Positions 8,702-16,290 of a DNA stretch of 64,000 bases are shown here, piece by piece (positions within the stretch are counted from its first letter, which is position 1; every line of letters starts with the position of its first letter). Location: the NCBI RefSeq assembly GCF_001687545.1, contig NZ_CP016545.1:1907001-1971000 (forward strand), in the 5' to 3' direction. This stretch comes from Paraurantiacibacter namhicola (lineage in GTDB: Bacteria; Pseudomonadota; Alphaproteobacteria; Sphingomonadales; Sphingomonadaceae). The notes under the pieces were generated by a model. That model had not been told where the DNA came from and made no database searches. It worked only from the letters and a program-made list of their open reading frames with translations. The translations under genes were made by a program, and so were the position numbers.

Positions 8702-9304
8702 TCACGCGCGCTCGGCCTGCCGCTGAAGCAGATCCATATGATTGCGCAGAACGCTCACGTTGCGGTCGAAGACCGCAATGTCGCGCGCGGTCTTGGCCTG
8801 CATGATTGCGCCTTCCATGATCGTCAGGATGAATTCGGCCAGCGCGCGCCGGTCAAGATCGCCTGGGAAGCGATCCTTCGCTTCGATCAGACAACTCTCG
8901 ACAGCGTCGACCCAATTCCGAAAATTCTGGTCAAGAAGCTCCCTCACGCGGGGGTCCGGCTCATGGATTTCGAGGGCGAGACCGCCGATGGGACAGCCAT
9001 ACTGGAAATCCGTCGTCAGCAGATGCATCCGATAGCCGGCGAGCAAGGCAAATATCTTGTCGATTGGATCGTCGACGCCCTGCCACGCATGGTCGAGCAG
9101 TCCGACGTCGATCTCGTCACGGTAGGTCTCGAGCACCGCGACAAGCACGTCCTGCTTCCCGGGGAAGAAATGGTAGAGGCTGCCGGAATGGACCTGGCTG
9201 CGGCTCAGAATGTCCGAGATCGATGTCGACTGGTATCCCTTGACCCAGAAGAGGTCCATCGCCGTGCGGATGATGATGTCGCGTGTCGCAGAGTTCATGC
9301 CCAC
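8702..9304 (-). CDS. TetR/AcrR family transcriptional regulator
   Basis: About 200 residues. The N-terminal helix-turn-helix (TRDIIIRTAMDLFWVKGYQ, TSISDILSRSQVHSGSLYHFF within residues 5-45) is a standard TetR DNA-binding domain; the rest is an all-helical ligand and dimerisation domain with a Tyr-Gly-Cys-Pro-(I)-Gly segment typical of the AcuR/TetR-C group. A second ATG (MNSATRD) 6 nt inside is equally likely as start. Immediately upstream lie two palindromes that look like its own operators, indicating autorepression. The likely regulon is the two genes downstream (DUF1761, DUF4287). The effector is unknown. Confidence 0.92.
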   Translation of the reverse strand: MGMNSATRDIIIRTAMDLFWVKGYQSTSISDILSRSQVHSGSLYHFFPGKQDVLVAVLETYRDEIDVGLLDHAWQGVDDPIDKIFALLAGYRMHLLTTDFQYGCPIGGLALEIHEPDPRVRELLDQNFRNWVDAVESCLIEAKDRFPGDLDRRALAEFILTIMEGAIMQAKTARDIAVFDRNVSVLRNHMDLLQRQAERA

Positions 9305-9315
9305 GCATTAGCACC

Positions 9316-9339
9316 ACTTGATTGAACGTTCAATCAAGT
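9316..9339. promoter_or_regulatory. Perfect 24-bp palindrome, probable TetR operator
   Basis: The half-site ACTTGATTGAAC is repeated exactly in inverted orientation with no spacer. It begins 12 nt upstream of the TetR gene start, with the core TTGAACGTTCAA at its centre. Size, symmetry and position fit an autoregulatory TetR operator. Confidence 0.8.
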
Positions 9340-9343
9340 TTTT

Positions 9344-9360
9344 GAGTGAGCATTCAACTC
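9344..9360. promoter_or_regulatory. Second, imperfect palindrome next to the TetR operator
   Basis: GAGTGAGCATTCAACTC: outer GAGT/ACTC and inner TGA/TCA steps pair, with mismatches in the centre. It shares the ATTCAA core with the neighbouring perfect palindrome 5 nt away and may be a lower-affinity second site. Confidence 0.5.
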
Positions 9361-9383
9361 GGCGCAAAGTGCGCCCATTTTAA

Positions 9384-9992
9384 TCAGTAGCCCATCAGGC
9401 TGAGCACTTCCTTTCGGCTGCGCTGGTCTTCCAGGAAGGTGCCCATCATGCGGCTGGTGACCATGCCGACGCCGGGTGTGCGCACGCCGCGGGCGGTCAT
9501 GCAGGCGTGCTGGGCGTCGATAACCACGGCCACACCCTGCGGCTTCAGATTTTCCCAGATGCAGTCCGCCACTTCGGCCGTCAGGCGTTCCTGCACCTGC
9601 AGGCGACGTGCAAAGCCGTGGAGGACGCGGGCGAGCTTCGAGATGCCCACGACGCGGTCCGTCGGCAGGTAAGCGATGGCTGCCTTGCCGATGATCGGGG
9701 CCATGTGGTGTTCGCAATGGCTCTGGAAGGGAATGTCCTTCAGCAGCACGATCTCGTTGTAACCGCCGACTTCCTCGAACACGCGCGACAGGTGCACTGA
9801 CGGGTCTTCGGTGTAGCCGAGGCAGTATTCCTTCCACGCGCGCGCAACGCGGGCGGGCGTATCCAGCAGGCCTTCGCGCGTGGGATCGTCACCTGCCCAT
9901 TCGATCAGGGTGCGAATGGCGTCCTGCACGTTTTCCGGCACGGGAGGCTTCCCGATCGGATTGTCTTCGTCCGGACCTACCAGGCTACCCAT
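9384..9992 (-). CDS. folE: GTP cyclohydrolase I
   Basis: 202 residues, normal bacterial length. First enzyme of the folate/pterin pathway, making 7,8-dihydroneopterin triphosphate from GTP. The zinc ligands are visible as C93 and H96 in HCEHHMAP and C164 in QHACMTARGV; the GTP-binding segments SKLARVLHGFARR and TPGVGMVTSRMMGTF are intact. The upstream phospholipase-D-type gene is on the same strand and ends immediately before the folE start. Confidence 0.97.
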   Translation of the reverse strand: MGSLVGPDEDNPIGKPPVPENVQDAIRTLIEWAGDDPTREGLLDTPARVARAWKEYCLGYTEDPSVHLSRVFEEVGGYNEIVLLKDIPFQSHCEHHMAPIIGKAAIAYLPTDRVVGISKLARVLHGFARRLQVQERLTAEVADCIWENLKPQGVAVVIDAQHACMTARGVRTPGVGMVTSRMMGTFLEDQRSRKEVLSLMGY

Positions 9993-11552
9993 TCATCCAT
10001 TCCCCTTGCGCAAGATGCGATTGCGGAGACGCCGCAACCGGCCCCCCTTACGGTATAGGCCGCCCTTCGCAAACGGTTCGAACATGTCTTCCGGGCTTTC
10101 GGGGTCGAGCAGCTGCGAATGGGCGAGCTTCTCCTCCGTCTCGTCAAGCTCCGGCGGATGGTACCGGCGCAGGCTGCGATGGTTGGTGCTGTCCGCATGG
10201 TCGACCATGCCGCTCATGGAGCCGTGGGTGTCCAGCGCCTCCGCCACGGCATCGGGGTCCAGCCCGGCATGTTCGCCCAGCAAGGCGTGACGCAGGCCTG
10301 CGATGGCGGCACCGTGCCTGTCATTGCCTGGCCGGGCGGTATCGATGAACAGGTCGCATTCGCTGTCCAGCCCCAGCGAACGGTTGTTGAAATTCGCCGA
10401 GCCGATGCGCAGCACCTCGTCATCCACGATCATGATCTTGGCGTGCACGTAGATCGGCGTTTCGCCTGAATGTGGCACCCAGATGGAGAAGCGGTGCTTA
10501 TGGTCCGCCTCCTCTATGCAGCGCACCAGCTCGGCGCGGGCATGGTCCATCGCCTGCTGTTCCAGCCAGCCATCGGCATTGGCGGGATGGACCACGAAGA
10601 CTTCGGGCGGGTCCTCCTCCTCCATCCGCGAGACGATTGCCTCGGTCAGCACGCGCGATGCGAAGTACTGGCTTTCGATATAGATAAATCGCTTCGCGCG
10701 GGCGATGTGGTCGAGGAACAGCTGCTCGATCTCGCGCACCTCGTCCCATTCGCGGTAAGCCGCGCGGGTTCGGGCGATGCCGATTTCCACATCCTCGAAC
10801 ATGACGTCCAGCCCGTCCGGCCACAGGCTGCGGTCGGCAGGCTCGATTTCGTCCAGCGGTTTGCCGCCCGCCCTGACCCAGCGATCGCGGCCAAGATCGT
10901 CCAGCGCGCCGGCAACCTCGCCTTCCATCATCATCGTGGCATCGTGCCAAGGGCCGTACTCAGCGCCGTCCGGCGTCTTGCGGGCCTCGTTATGCTCGTC
11001 ATGGTCGGGCGTGTCCCAGCGCTCCATGGTCATATCGATGCCGCCGCACACGGCCAGCCGGTTGTCCAGCACCACGATCTTCTGGTGGTGGCTGCAACCC
11101 ACGGGATGGGCATTGTCGAATTTGAAGTCGATGCGGCGATGGGGGAACCAGCGCAGCAGATCCGCCCACATCGCGCCGCGCACGACGAATTTGAACACCC
11201 CGAAACTCCATTTCAGGATGCGGATTTCCAGGTCGTCGCGGTGATTGGTCAGCCAGACGATGAAGCTGCCCAGGCGACTGGGATACTTGCTGGTCCTGAT
11301 CCGCTGCCACCAGCGGCGCCCTTCGGTCAGGTGGATGCGGGTATCGAAATCCCAACCCACCATCATGATGCGGCGCCGCGCCTTCAGCATGCTGGACTGG
11401 ATCGCGGCGAAATAATCCGCCGCGTCCACGATCACGGTCGCACGCTCGGCATGGACATAACGCCACACACCGGGCTCCACGCCATCTTCCAGGCGCGAGA
11501 CCTCTTTGGGCTTCGGCTTCGGCTTCGACTCGCTGTCCGGCTCTTCTTTCAC
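9993..11552 (-). CDS. Phospholipase D / cardiolipin-synthase-like protein
   Basis: 519 residues with two HxK(x)4D catalytic motifs: H156-K158-D163 in SHHQKIVVLD and H370-K372-D377 in VHAKIMIVDD, the second followed by GSANFNNRS. The N-terminus is charged (Lys/Glu-rich) without a membrane anchor, and the C-terminal 60 residues are basic and arginine-rich. The two-HKD layout fits phosphatidyl transfer or phospholipid hydrolysis; the lack of N-terminal membrane helices distinguishes it from classical ClsA. Whether it is a synthase or a phospholipase cannot be decided here. Confidence 0.9.
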   Translation of the reverse strand: MKEEPDSESKPKPKPKEVSRLEDGVEPGVWRYVHAERATVIVDAADYFAAIQSSMLKARRRIMMVGWDFDTRIHLTEGRRWWQRIRTSKYPSRLGSFIVWLTNHRDDLEIRILKWSFGVFKFVVRGAMWADLLRWFPHRRIDFKFDNAHPVGCSHHQKIVVLDNRLAVCGGIDMTMERWDTPDHDEHNEARKTPDGAEYGPWHDATMMMEGEVAGALDDLGRDRWVRAGGKPLDEIEPADRSLWPDGLDVMFEDVEIGIARTRAAYREWDEVREIEQLFLDHIARAKRFIYIESQYFASRVLTEAIVSRMEEEDPPEVFVVHPANADGWLEQQAMDHARAELVRCIEEADHKHRFSIWVPHSGETPIYVHAKIMIVDDEVLRIGSANFNNRSLGLDSECDLFIDTARPGNDRHGAAIAGLRHALLGEHAGLDPDAVAEALDTHGSMSGMVDHADSTNHRSLRRYHPPELDETEEKLAHSQLLDPESPEDMFEPFAKGGLYRKGGRLRRLRNRILRKGNG

Positions 11553-11580
11553 AAGCTGCAGACCCCCTGTGCAGCCAGGC

Positions 11581-12066
11581 TCATTCCTTGGCTTCTTCCG
11601 CCTCTTCCGGCGTGACCTCGACTTCGGCCTTTTCCGCCTTCTTGCGGCGATCGAACACGGACTTCATGTGCTCGCGGTCTTCATCGGTCAGGTGCTTTTC
11701 GAAATCGGGGAAGTGATCTTCTTCCTCTTCCTCGATGTGGTGGCGGTAATCGTGGTCGAGCTGCTTGAACTTGGTCATCCACGCGCTGGAGGACATGTCC
11801 GTAGCAGCCAGATCGTTCAGCGCCTCGTTCAGCTCGTGATGCTCGGCGACGGAATGGCGCGTCTCGTCCGTGGTGGGCGGCTTGCGCAGCATGGTGGAAT
11901 AGAGCGCCTGCTCCTCGGCAGCCGCATGGCTCTTCACTTCCTTCGTGAACTGTTCGAGCAGCTGCTTGCGCTCCTCGGTCTCGCCGCTCGTCTCGGCCAT
12001 CTTGTCGAGGATCTCGCGATGATGGTCGTGGTCTTCCTTGAGGCGGGCGAAAATATCTTGGGACAT
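11581..12066 (-). CDS. Hemerythrin HHE-domain protein
   Basis: 161 residues, four-helix HHE domain. Candidate di-iron ligands are His15/His16 (HDHHREIL), His48 with Glu52 (SHAAAEEQ), His76/77 (AEHHELNEAL) and His105-HHIEEEEEDH. The C-terminus is a highly charged Lys/Glu tail. Such proteins bind O2, NO or reactive oxygen species in stress responses. It lies 28 nt upstream of the phospholipase-D-type gene on the same strand and may be co-transcribed with it. Confidence 0.9.
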   Translation of the reverse strand: MSQDIFARLKEDHDHHREILDKMAETSGETEERKQLLEQFTKEVKSHAAAEEQALYSTMLRKPPTTDETRHSVAEHHELNEALNDLAATDMSSSAWMTKFKQLDHDYRHHIEEEEEDHFPDFEKHLTDEDREHMKSVFDRRKKAEKAEVEVTPEEAEEAKE

Positions 12067-12156
12067 CGGTGTTCTCCTGCTGTTGCAGGACTAACCGGAA
12101 GCGGCAGGGGCGGTTCCACGATTGCTGGATGTGAGGGAAGAGGCAGCTGGTGTGGC

Positions 12157-12431
12157 GGCGCGCCCGGAAGGATTGGGCACGCGCTGCGCGCGCACCCGTC
12201 TCCGCCGCTGCGCGGCTCCGACTCCGAAGTTCGAACCTGCCGTGACCCGAAACTATAAAGGCCAGCCACCGCAGGGGTGACTGGCCTTTATAATGGCGCG
12301 CCCGGAAGGATTGGCCGCCGCCGCTTCGCGGCTCTGGCCCTCTGCGCGCCTGCGGCGCTTCGAGTGCGAAGTCCGCATCCTCCATGACAGAACCAAACAA
12401 GGCCACCCTCCGGTTGGAGGATGGCCTTGTT
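12157..12431 (-). repeat. 138-bp tandem repeat array built on the tRNA-Arg 3' end
   Basis: This fills the 365-bp gap between the hemerythrin gene and tRNA-Arg. On the minus strand the tRNA is followed by two units of exactly 138 bp. Each unit begins with a hairpin of 17-bp stem and ends with the last 18-19 nt of the tRNA, AATCCTTCCGGGCGCGCC(A). Copies of that 3' end are at 12432-12450 (in the tRNA), 12294-12312 and 12157-12174. The middles are clearly related but diverged (shared blocks CTTCG, GAGCCGCG(A/C)AGCGGCGG). The layout recalls the 178-bp repeats after E. coli tyrT, which also carry a 19-bp tRNA 3' end. No protein is credible here. Confidence 0.88.
12254..12292 (-). terminator. Hairpin of repeat unit 1 (tRNA-Arg array)
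   Basis: Arms 12254-12270 and 12276-12292 form a 17-bp stem (TATAAAGGCCAG...CTGGCCTTTATA) with one G-U-type mismatch. A/T-rich ends on both sides make it terminator-like in both directions. The sequence differs from the other hairpin but pairing is preserved. Confidence 0.7.
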
Positions 12432-12432
12432 T
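12395..12432 (-). terminator. Hairpin directly after the tRNA-Arg CCA end
   Basis: Arms 12395-12411 and 12416-12432 form a 17-bp stem (AAACAAGGCCA.../...TGGCCTTGTTT) with one mismatch and a 4-nt loop. It begins at the last A of the tRNA CCA. Likely terminator or 3'-processing signal. Confidence 0.75.
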
Positions 12433-12508
12433 GGCGCGCCCGGAAGGATTCGAACCTCCGGCCACCTGATTCGTAGTCAGGTACTCTATCCAGCTGAGCT
12501 ACGGGCGC
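12432..12508 (-). tRNA. tRNA-Arg (anticodon ACG)
   Basis: 77 nt with encoded CCA. The acceptor stem GCGCCCG pairs with CGGGCGC, discriminator G. D-arm AGCTCAGCTGGATAGAGT, anticodon stem CCTGA/TCAGG around loop CTACGAA (anticodon ACG, A34 normally edited to inosine), and T-arm GGAGGTTCGAATCC are all canonical. Its 3' end is duplicated downstream in a 138-bp array. Confidence 0.97.
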
Positions 12509-12584
12509 GCGCTAGGGGGCGGCACATAAGCGGGGCATGCGGGCTTGGCAACACCTCTTTGGCCCTGTTTTGGCCAAAACAGGG

Positions 12585-12995
12585 CTAGCCGGGCAGAAAT
12601 TGCAGCAGCTGCCGGTCCATCGGGGCGAGGGTCAGGCTTCCGGCCTCCTGCGCAGTGGCCCAGCGCCATTCCTGCCCGTCATGCGCCGTGATCGCGCCGC
12701 CGGGAAAAGCGCAGGTGTAAAGAAACAGGACAATCGGCATTTCGGGCGATCCCCCGGTCCCTTCGGCGAAGCCTGCCGGCACGAGCGCATGCTCATCCAG
12801 CGTCACGCCCAGCTCCTCGGCAATCTCCCGGACAAGCGCGCGGCGGGGGGATTCCGCGCTTTCCACCTTGCCGCCGGGGAATTCCCATAGGCCCGCGTGA
12901 TGCTTGCCCGCAGGGCGTTGCTGCAGCAGCCAGCGCCTTGCCCCATCCGCCATCGCCACGGCGACGACTGCCATCCATGTCGGATTTTTTTCCAT
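12585..12995 (-). CDS. mutT: MutT-like Nudix hydrolase (8-oxo-dGTP diphosphatase)
   Basis: 136 residues. Expected to hydrolyse oxidised nucleotides such as 8-oxo-dGTP and so prevent transversions. The Nudix box runs from G41 to about residue 63 (GGKVESAESP then REIAEELGV), fitting Gx5Ex7REUxEExGU, and is preceded by the MutT-like QQRPAGKHHAGLWEFPGGK. Length and this motif favour MutT over other Nudix enzymes; substrate is inferred. Divergent from the Flp pilin gene. Confidence 0.9.
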   Translation of the reverse strand: MEKNPTWMAVVAVAMADGARRWLLQQRPAGKHHAGLWEFPGGKVESAESPRRALVREIAEELGVTLDEHALVPAGFAEGTGGSPEMPIVLFLYTCAFPGGAITAHDGQEWRWATAQEAGSLTLAPMDRQLLQFLPG

Positions 12996-13073
12996 TTCGG
13001 AGGTCCGCGTAAACCAAATCTTAGGGATGTGGGACCAGAAACCCGTGCAGGACCACGGAAAAGGGGAAATCCC

Positions 13074-13265
13074 ATGCGTTTCATGTTCACTCTTGCCCGC
13101 ATCGCAAAATGCGAACGCGGCGCGACGGTGGTCGAGTATGGCCTGATCCTGGCTCTTGTCTTCCTGGCTGTTGCCGGCGGCATCGCAGAACTCGGTTCGA
13201 GCGATGAAGGCGTCTGGACCAATGTCGAGAAGAAGACGACGACCGCGATGAAGGGCAATGTCTAA
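13074..13265 (+). CDS. Flp/Fap-type pilin, first copy
   Basis: 63-residue class IVb pilin precursor. Basic leader ending ...CERG, then the processing region GATVVEYGLIL with the Glu-Tyr pair that defines Flp pilins, and a single hydrophobic helix. A GGGGA ribosome-binding site precedes the ATG. Leader cleavage is expected after the Gly by a TadV-type peptidase. It is followed 141 bp later by a paralogue; the Tad secretion genes are not in this window. The C-terminal half is longer and less typical than in the second copy. Confidence 0.88.
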   Translation: MRFMFTLARIAKCERGATVVEYGLILALVFLAVAGGIAELGSSDEGVWTNVEKKTTTAMKGNV

Positions 13266-13406
13266 GCCCCACTCGATGTCGGAAAATCGAACACCGGGTT
13301 AGGAATTTCTCAACATTTGAACCCTATCCCCGGAAACGTCCGATCAGAGCTTCTACTGAGGCAATGGCGGGCCGGGTACCGAAGAATACGAACCAGGAGA
13401 CTGACC

Positions 13407-13580
13407 ATGAAGTTTTTCAACAAGCTGATCCGCGACGAGCAGGGCGCCACCGCAATCGAATACGGCCTGATCGCCGCTCTGATCGCCGTTGCTGCCATCA
13501 CTGCCATGCAGAGCCTCGGCAACGAACTGTCCACGACCTTCAACAAGGTCTCGACCACGATGTCGAAGGGCAACGTCTAA
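13407..13580 (+). CDS. Flp/Fap-type pilin, second copy
   Basis: 57-residue Flp pilin. Leader MKFFNKLIRDEQG, then ATAIEYGLIAALIAVAAI; the Gly-Ala cleavage site and Glu-Tyr pair are canonical. AGGAGA lies 8 nt before the ATG. Both copies end in K-G-N-V, showing recent common origin. A strong terminator follows. Tight-adherence pili made of such subunits are used for attachment and are commonly cell-cycle controlled in alphaproteobacteria. Confidence 0.93.
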   Translation: MKFFNKLIRDEQGATAIEYGLIAALIAVAAITAMQSLGNELSTTFNKVSTTMSKGNV

Positions 13581-13614
13581 TCAGACGACCGGGTTAAACC
13601 GGTAGCTTACAGGA

Positions 13615-13646
13615 AGGGCGCTCGGGAAACCGGGCGCCCTTTTCTT
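13615..13646 (+). terminator. Terminator after the second pilin gene
   Basis: Stem GGGCGCTCGG/CCGGGCGCCC with a GAAA tetraloop and one mismatch, followed by TTTTCTTTT. Confidence 0.85.
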
Positions 13647-13673
13647 TTGCCCGGACTGCATTCCGGCAAAGGA

Positions 13674-13708
13674 AAAGGGGCGGAGCGCGATATGCGCCCC
13701 GCCCCTTT
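13674..13708. terminator. Terminator hairpin 3' of the M48 protease gene
   Basis: AAAGGGGCGGAGCGC pairs with GCGCCCCGCCCCTTT around GATAT with one mismatch. It lies between convergent transcription units and can serve both strands. Confidence 0.78.
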
Positions 13709-13732
13709 GTCCGTGCCGCAGCGTGCGGCGCG

Positions 13733-15220
13733 TCAGTTGGACTTGATTACGATCTTGTACTTCTGACCTGCCACCACCCGGTCTCCGGAACCCATGCCGT
13801 TCAGCACGCGGAAGCGCGTTTCCTGCGCCCGGTCGTAAGCCATGCGGCGTGACAGGGACTGGACGGTATCGCCGCTGCGCGCCGTGATCACGTCAATCCG
13901 GCGCGGGATGACCTGCGCGGCCTCCGCTGCGCTGATTCGGCGCATGGACTGGTACATACTGCTGAACACGCCCGACTGGCCGGCCGGGGTGATGCCGATG
14001 AAGTGGAACGCCTGGCTGTTGCTGAACTCGTAAGCGAACACGGTGACATCCACATTGTTCTGTCCGGTGTTGACGCGTGCCTGGCCCACCGCGGCCGTCA
14101 GCCCGTTGACCGAAGTGCGCTGCACCGATTGCGGGCGAATCTGCTGCTGTTCGTTGCCCAGCGAGGCAAAGACCTGCGTGACGTAGCTGTCCAGATTGCC
14201 ATTATAGGCCGCCGTGGTCAGCTGCGCCTGCCCGCCATTGCCGTTTACCGAAACGGCGCGCGTGCTGTTGATCATGTAGAAGCCTTCCGGCGCAACGAAG
14301 CTGAGGCGCAGTTCCGGGTGGATGAAGGCGCGGCCTTCGATCACGCCCTGTTCCGGATCATCGCCATAGATCATGCCGTCGATGCGGGAGAGGAAGGTGT
14401 CGCGGTTGGTGACGCCGGTCACGCCGGTGCGCTGCGCGAGGCTGAACGCGTTCTGCACGCGGCTGGCGGGATCGGGGTGGGTGCTGGCCCATTCCGGGAT
14501 CGTCGCGTCGCGGCCCTGCAGCGAAGCGTCGAGCGCGTTCTGCGCGGCGAGGCTCTGCAGCACGGTGCCCATGGCGCGCGGATCGTAACCGGCGCTGGTC
14601 AGATATTCGACGCCCAGAGCGTCTGCTTCCAATTCTTGGCTGCGCGAATAGCGGAGCGTCAGCAGCTGCGAACCCTGCAGGAAGCCTTGCTGCAACTGCT
14701 GGCCAAGCGGGTTGTTGCCCAGCACCGCGCCGGTCAGCACTGCCCCGAGCACGCCGAGCACGGAATTGCGCTGAGCTGCGGCCTGCCGCTTGGCAGAGTG
14801 GCGTGCGGCGACGTGGCCGACCTCATGGCCCAGCACGCCGGCCAGTTCTGCCTCGTTATTCATCAGCGTGACCAGCTGGCGCGTCACATAGACATAGCCA
14901 CCCGGCACGGCGAAGGCGTTGTTGACCGAGGAATTGAGCAGCGTGACCGTGAAATCGTTGCGCGCGCCCGAAAGGCCGGATTGCACGGCGATGTTCTGGC
15001 CGATCTGGCGCACGTAAGTCGCCTGCGGGCCGGTCATCTCGCCGCCGAATTCAGCCACGAATTGCGGGTGGTATTTCGCACCCAGCTGCGCCTCTTCCGT
15101 GGTGATTGGCGTACCGGGCGCGACATTGGCACCGGGCACGGACGCACAGGCGGAAAGGGAAAGCGTCGCAATCCCTGCAAACAGGGCGGACTTCACGCGG
15201 GCAGTTGTCTTGACGCTCAT
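13733..15220 (-). CDS. M48 family metalloprotease lipoprotein with LysM-like C-terminus (BepA-like)
   Basis: 495 residues. A lipoprotein signal ends with lipobox L-S-A-C (Cys25), placing it in the periplasm, probably anchored to the outer membrane. The zinc site H132-E133-xx-H136 is in LGHEVGHVAARH; a downstream QELEADALG supplies the third ligand. The middle (about 290-420) has no recognised motif; the last 55 residues (ITARSGDTVQSLSRRM...KYKIVI) look like a LysM cell-wall-binding module. Relatives (BepA/YfgC) assist or degrade outer-membrane proteins. It stands alone, 98 bp from accA. Confidence 0.88.
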   Translation of the reverse strand: MSVKTTARVKSALFAGIATLSLSACASVPGANVAPGTPITTEEAQLGAKYHPQFVAEFGGEMTGPQATYVRQIGQNIAVQSGLSGARNDFTVTLLNSSVNNAFAVPGGYVYVTRQLVTLMNNEAELAGVLGHEVGHVAARHSAKRQAAAQRNSVLGVLGAVLTGAVLGNNPLGQQLQQGFLQGSQLLTLRYSRSQELEADALGVEYLTSAGYDPRAMGTVLQSLAAQNALDASLQGRDATIPEWASTHPDPASRVQNAFSLAQRTGVTGVTNRDTFLSRIDGMIYGDDPEQGVIEGRAFIHPELRLSFVAPEGFYMINSTRAVSVNGNGGQAQLTTAAYNGNLDSYVTQVFASLGNEQQQIRPQSVQRTSVNGLTAAVGQARVNTGQNNVDVTVFAYEFSNSQAFHFIGITPAGQSGVFSSMYQSMRRISAAEAAQVIPRRIDVITARSGDTVQSLSRRMAYDRAQETRFRVLNGMGSGDRVVAGQKYKIVIKSN

Positions 15221-15318
15221 ACTTCGGCTCCCTCAGGCAATGGCGGCCTGGAACAGACCGCCGGTATCTCTGCCCGAACGAACCCGCAGGCGTCCGCGAT
15301 GTTCCCGTATCGCCGCGG

Positions 15319-16281
15319 CTAGCGGCGGCGGCGCTTCTTCTCGGTCCCGATCTGCAGGAATCGCTCTTCACGCAGTCTTTGCAATTGCTTGGCCGATTTG
15401 CCGCCCAGCATCTCCAGCTCCTCGCGGATGGCGGAGGACAGGTTTGCCGCCGCGCCGGCATGATCGCGGTGGGCGCCGCCCACGGGTTCCGGCACGATAC
15501 GGTCGATCACGCCCAGCTGCAGCAGGTCCTGCGCGGTCATCTTCATCGCGCCGGCCGCATCGGGAGCCTTCTCCGCCGTGCGCCAAAGGATTGATGCGCA
15601 GCCTTCCGGGCTGATGACGGAGTAAACGGCGTGCTCCAGCATCAGCACGCGTTCGGCACTCGCCAGCGCAACAGCGCCGCCCGAACCGCCCTCGCCCACG
15701 ATGCAGGCGACCATCGGGGTCTCCAGCGCCAGGCAGGCTTCGGTGCTGCGCGCGATGGCCTCGGCCTGCCCGCGCTCTTCCGCCTCGATGCCGGGAAATG
15801 CGCCGGAGGTATCCACCAGTGTCACGACCGGGAGTTCGAAGCGGCTGGCCAGTTCCATCAGGCGGATCGCTTTGCGATAGCCCTCCGGCTTGCCCATGCC
15901 GAAATTGTGCTTGATGCGGCTTTGCGTATCGTTGCCCTTCTCGTGGCCGATCACCATGACCTTGCGGCCATCAAGCCGCGCCATGCCGCCCACGATGGCG
16001 TTATCCTCGCCATAGAACCGGTCCCCGCCCAGCGGCATGAAATCGGTGAACATCAGGTCGATGTAATCGCGGAAGTGCGGGCGGCTGCCGTGGCGCGCGA
16101 CCTGCGTCTTCTGCCAAGGCGTCAGTGCGGCATAGGTGCTGGCGAGCAATTGCGCGCTCTTCAGTTCCAGCCGCTGTATCTCGTTTGAAAGGTCCACGTC
16201 CTCGCCGGCGGCCTCGCGAAGCTCCACGATGCGGGCTTCCAGCGCGGCGACAGGCTTTTCGAATTCCAGGAAGGTTGTCAT
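15319..16281 (-). CDS. accA: Acetyl-CoA carboxylase carboxyltransferase subunit alpha
   Basis: 320 residues, full length. With AccD it moves the carboxyl group from biotin to acetyl-CoA to give malonyl-CoA, the first committed step of fatty-acid synthesis. Family segments seen: N-terminal FEKPVAALEARI, PHFRDYIDLMF, GHEKGNDTQSRI, FGMGKPEGYRKA, VDTSGAFPGIEAEERGQ, and the oxyanion glycines GEGGSGGAVAL. It lies just downstream of xerD on the same strand with a 9-nt gap, so likely co-transcribed. Confidence 0.97.
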   Translation of the reverse strand: MTTFLEFEKPVAALEARIVELREAAGEDVDLSNEIQRLELKSAQLLASTYAALTPWQKTQVARHGSRPHFRDYIDLMFTDFMPLGGDRFYGEDNAIVGGMARLDGRKVMVIGHEKGNDTQSRIKHNFGMGKPEGYRKAIRLMELASRFELPVVTLVDTSGAFPGIEAEERGQAEAIARSTEACLALETPMVACIVGEGGSGGAVALASAERVLMLEHAVYSVISPEGCASILWRTAEKAPDAAGAMKMTAQDLLQLGVIDRIVPEPVGGAHRDHAGAAANLSSAIREELEMLGGKSAKQLQRLREERFLQIGTEKKRRRR

Positions 16282-16290
16282 GCCTTGCCG

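Noticed and set aside
12157-12174. attL/attR of an integrated element at tRNA-Arg
   Set aside because: The repeat spacing is only 138 bp with no integrase or cargo between the copies; a tandem repeat array fits better.
12253-12465. Minus-strand small frame with repeated N-P-S-G-R-A peptides
   Set aside because: The repeated peptide simply translates the repeated tRNA-Arg 3' end; it covers the 138-bp array and part of the tRNA, so coding is unlikely, although E. coli rtT does encode a small basic protein.
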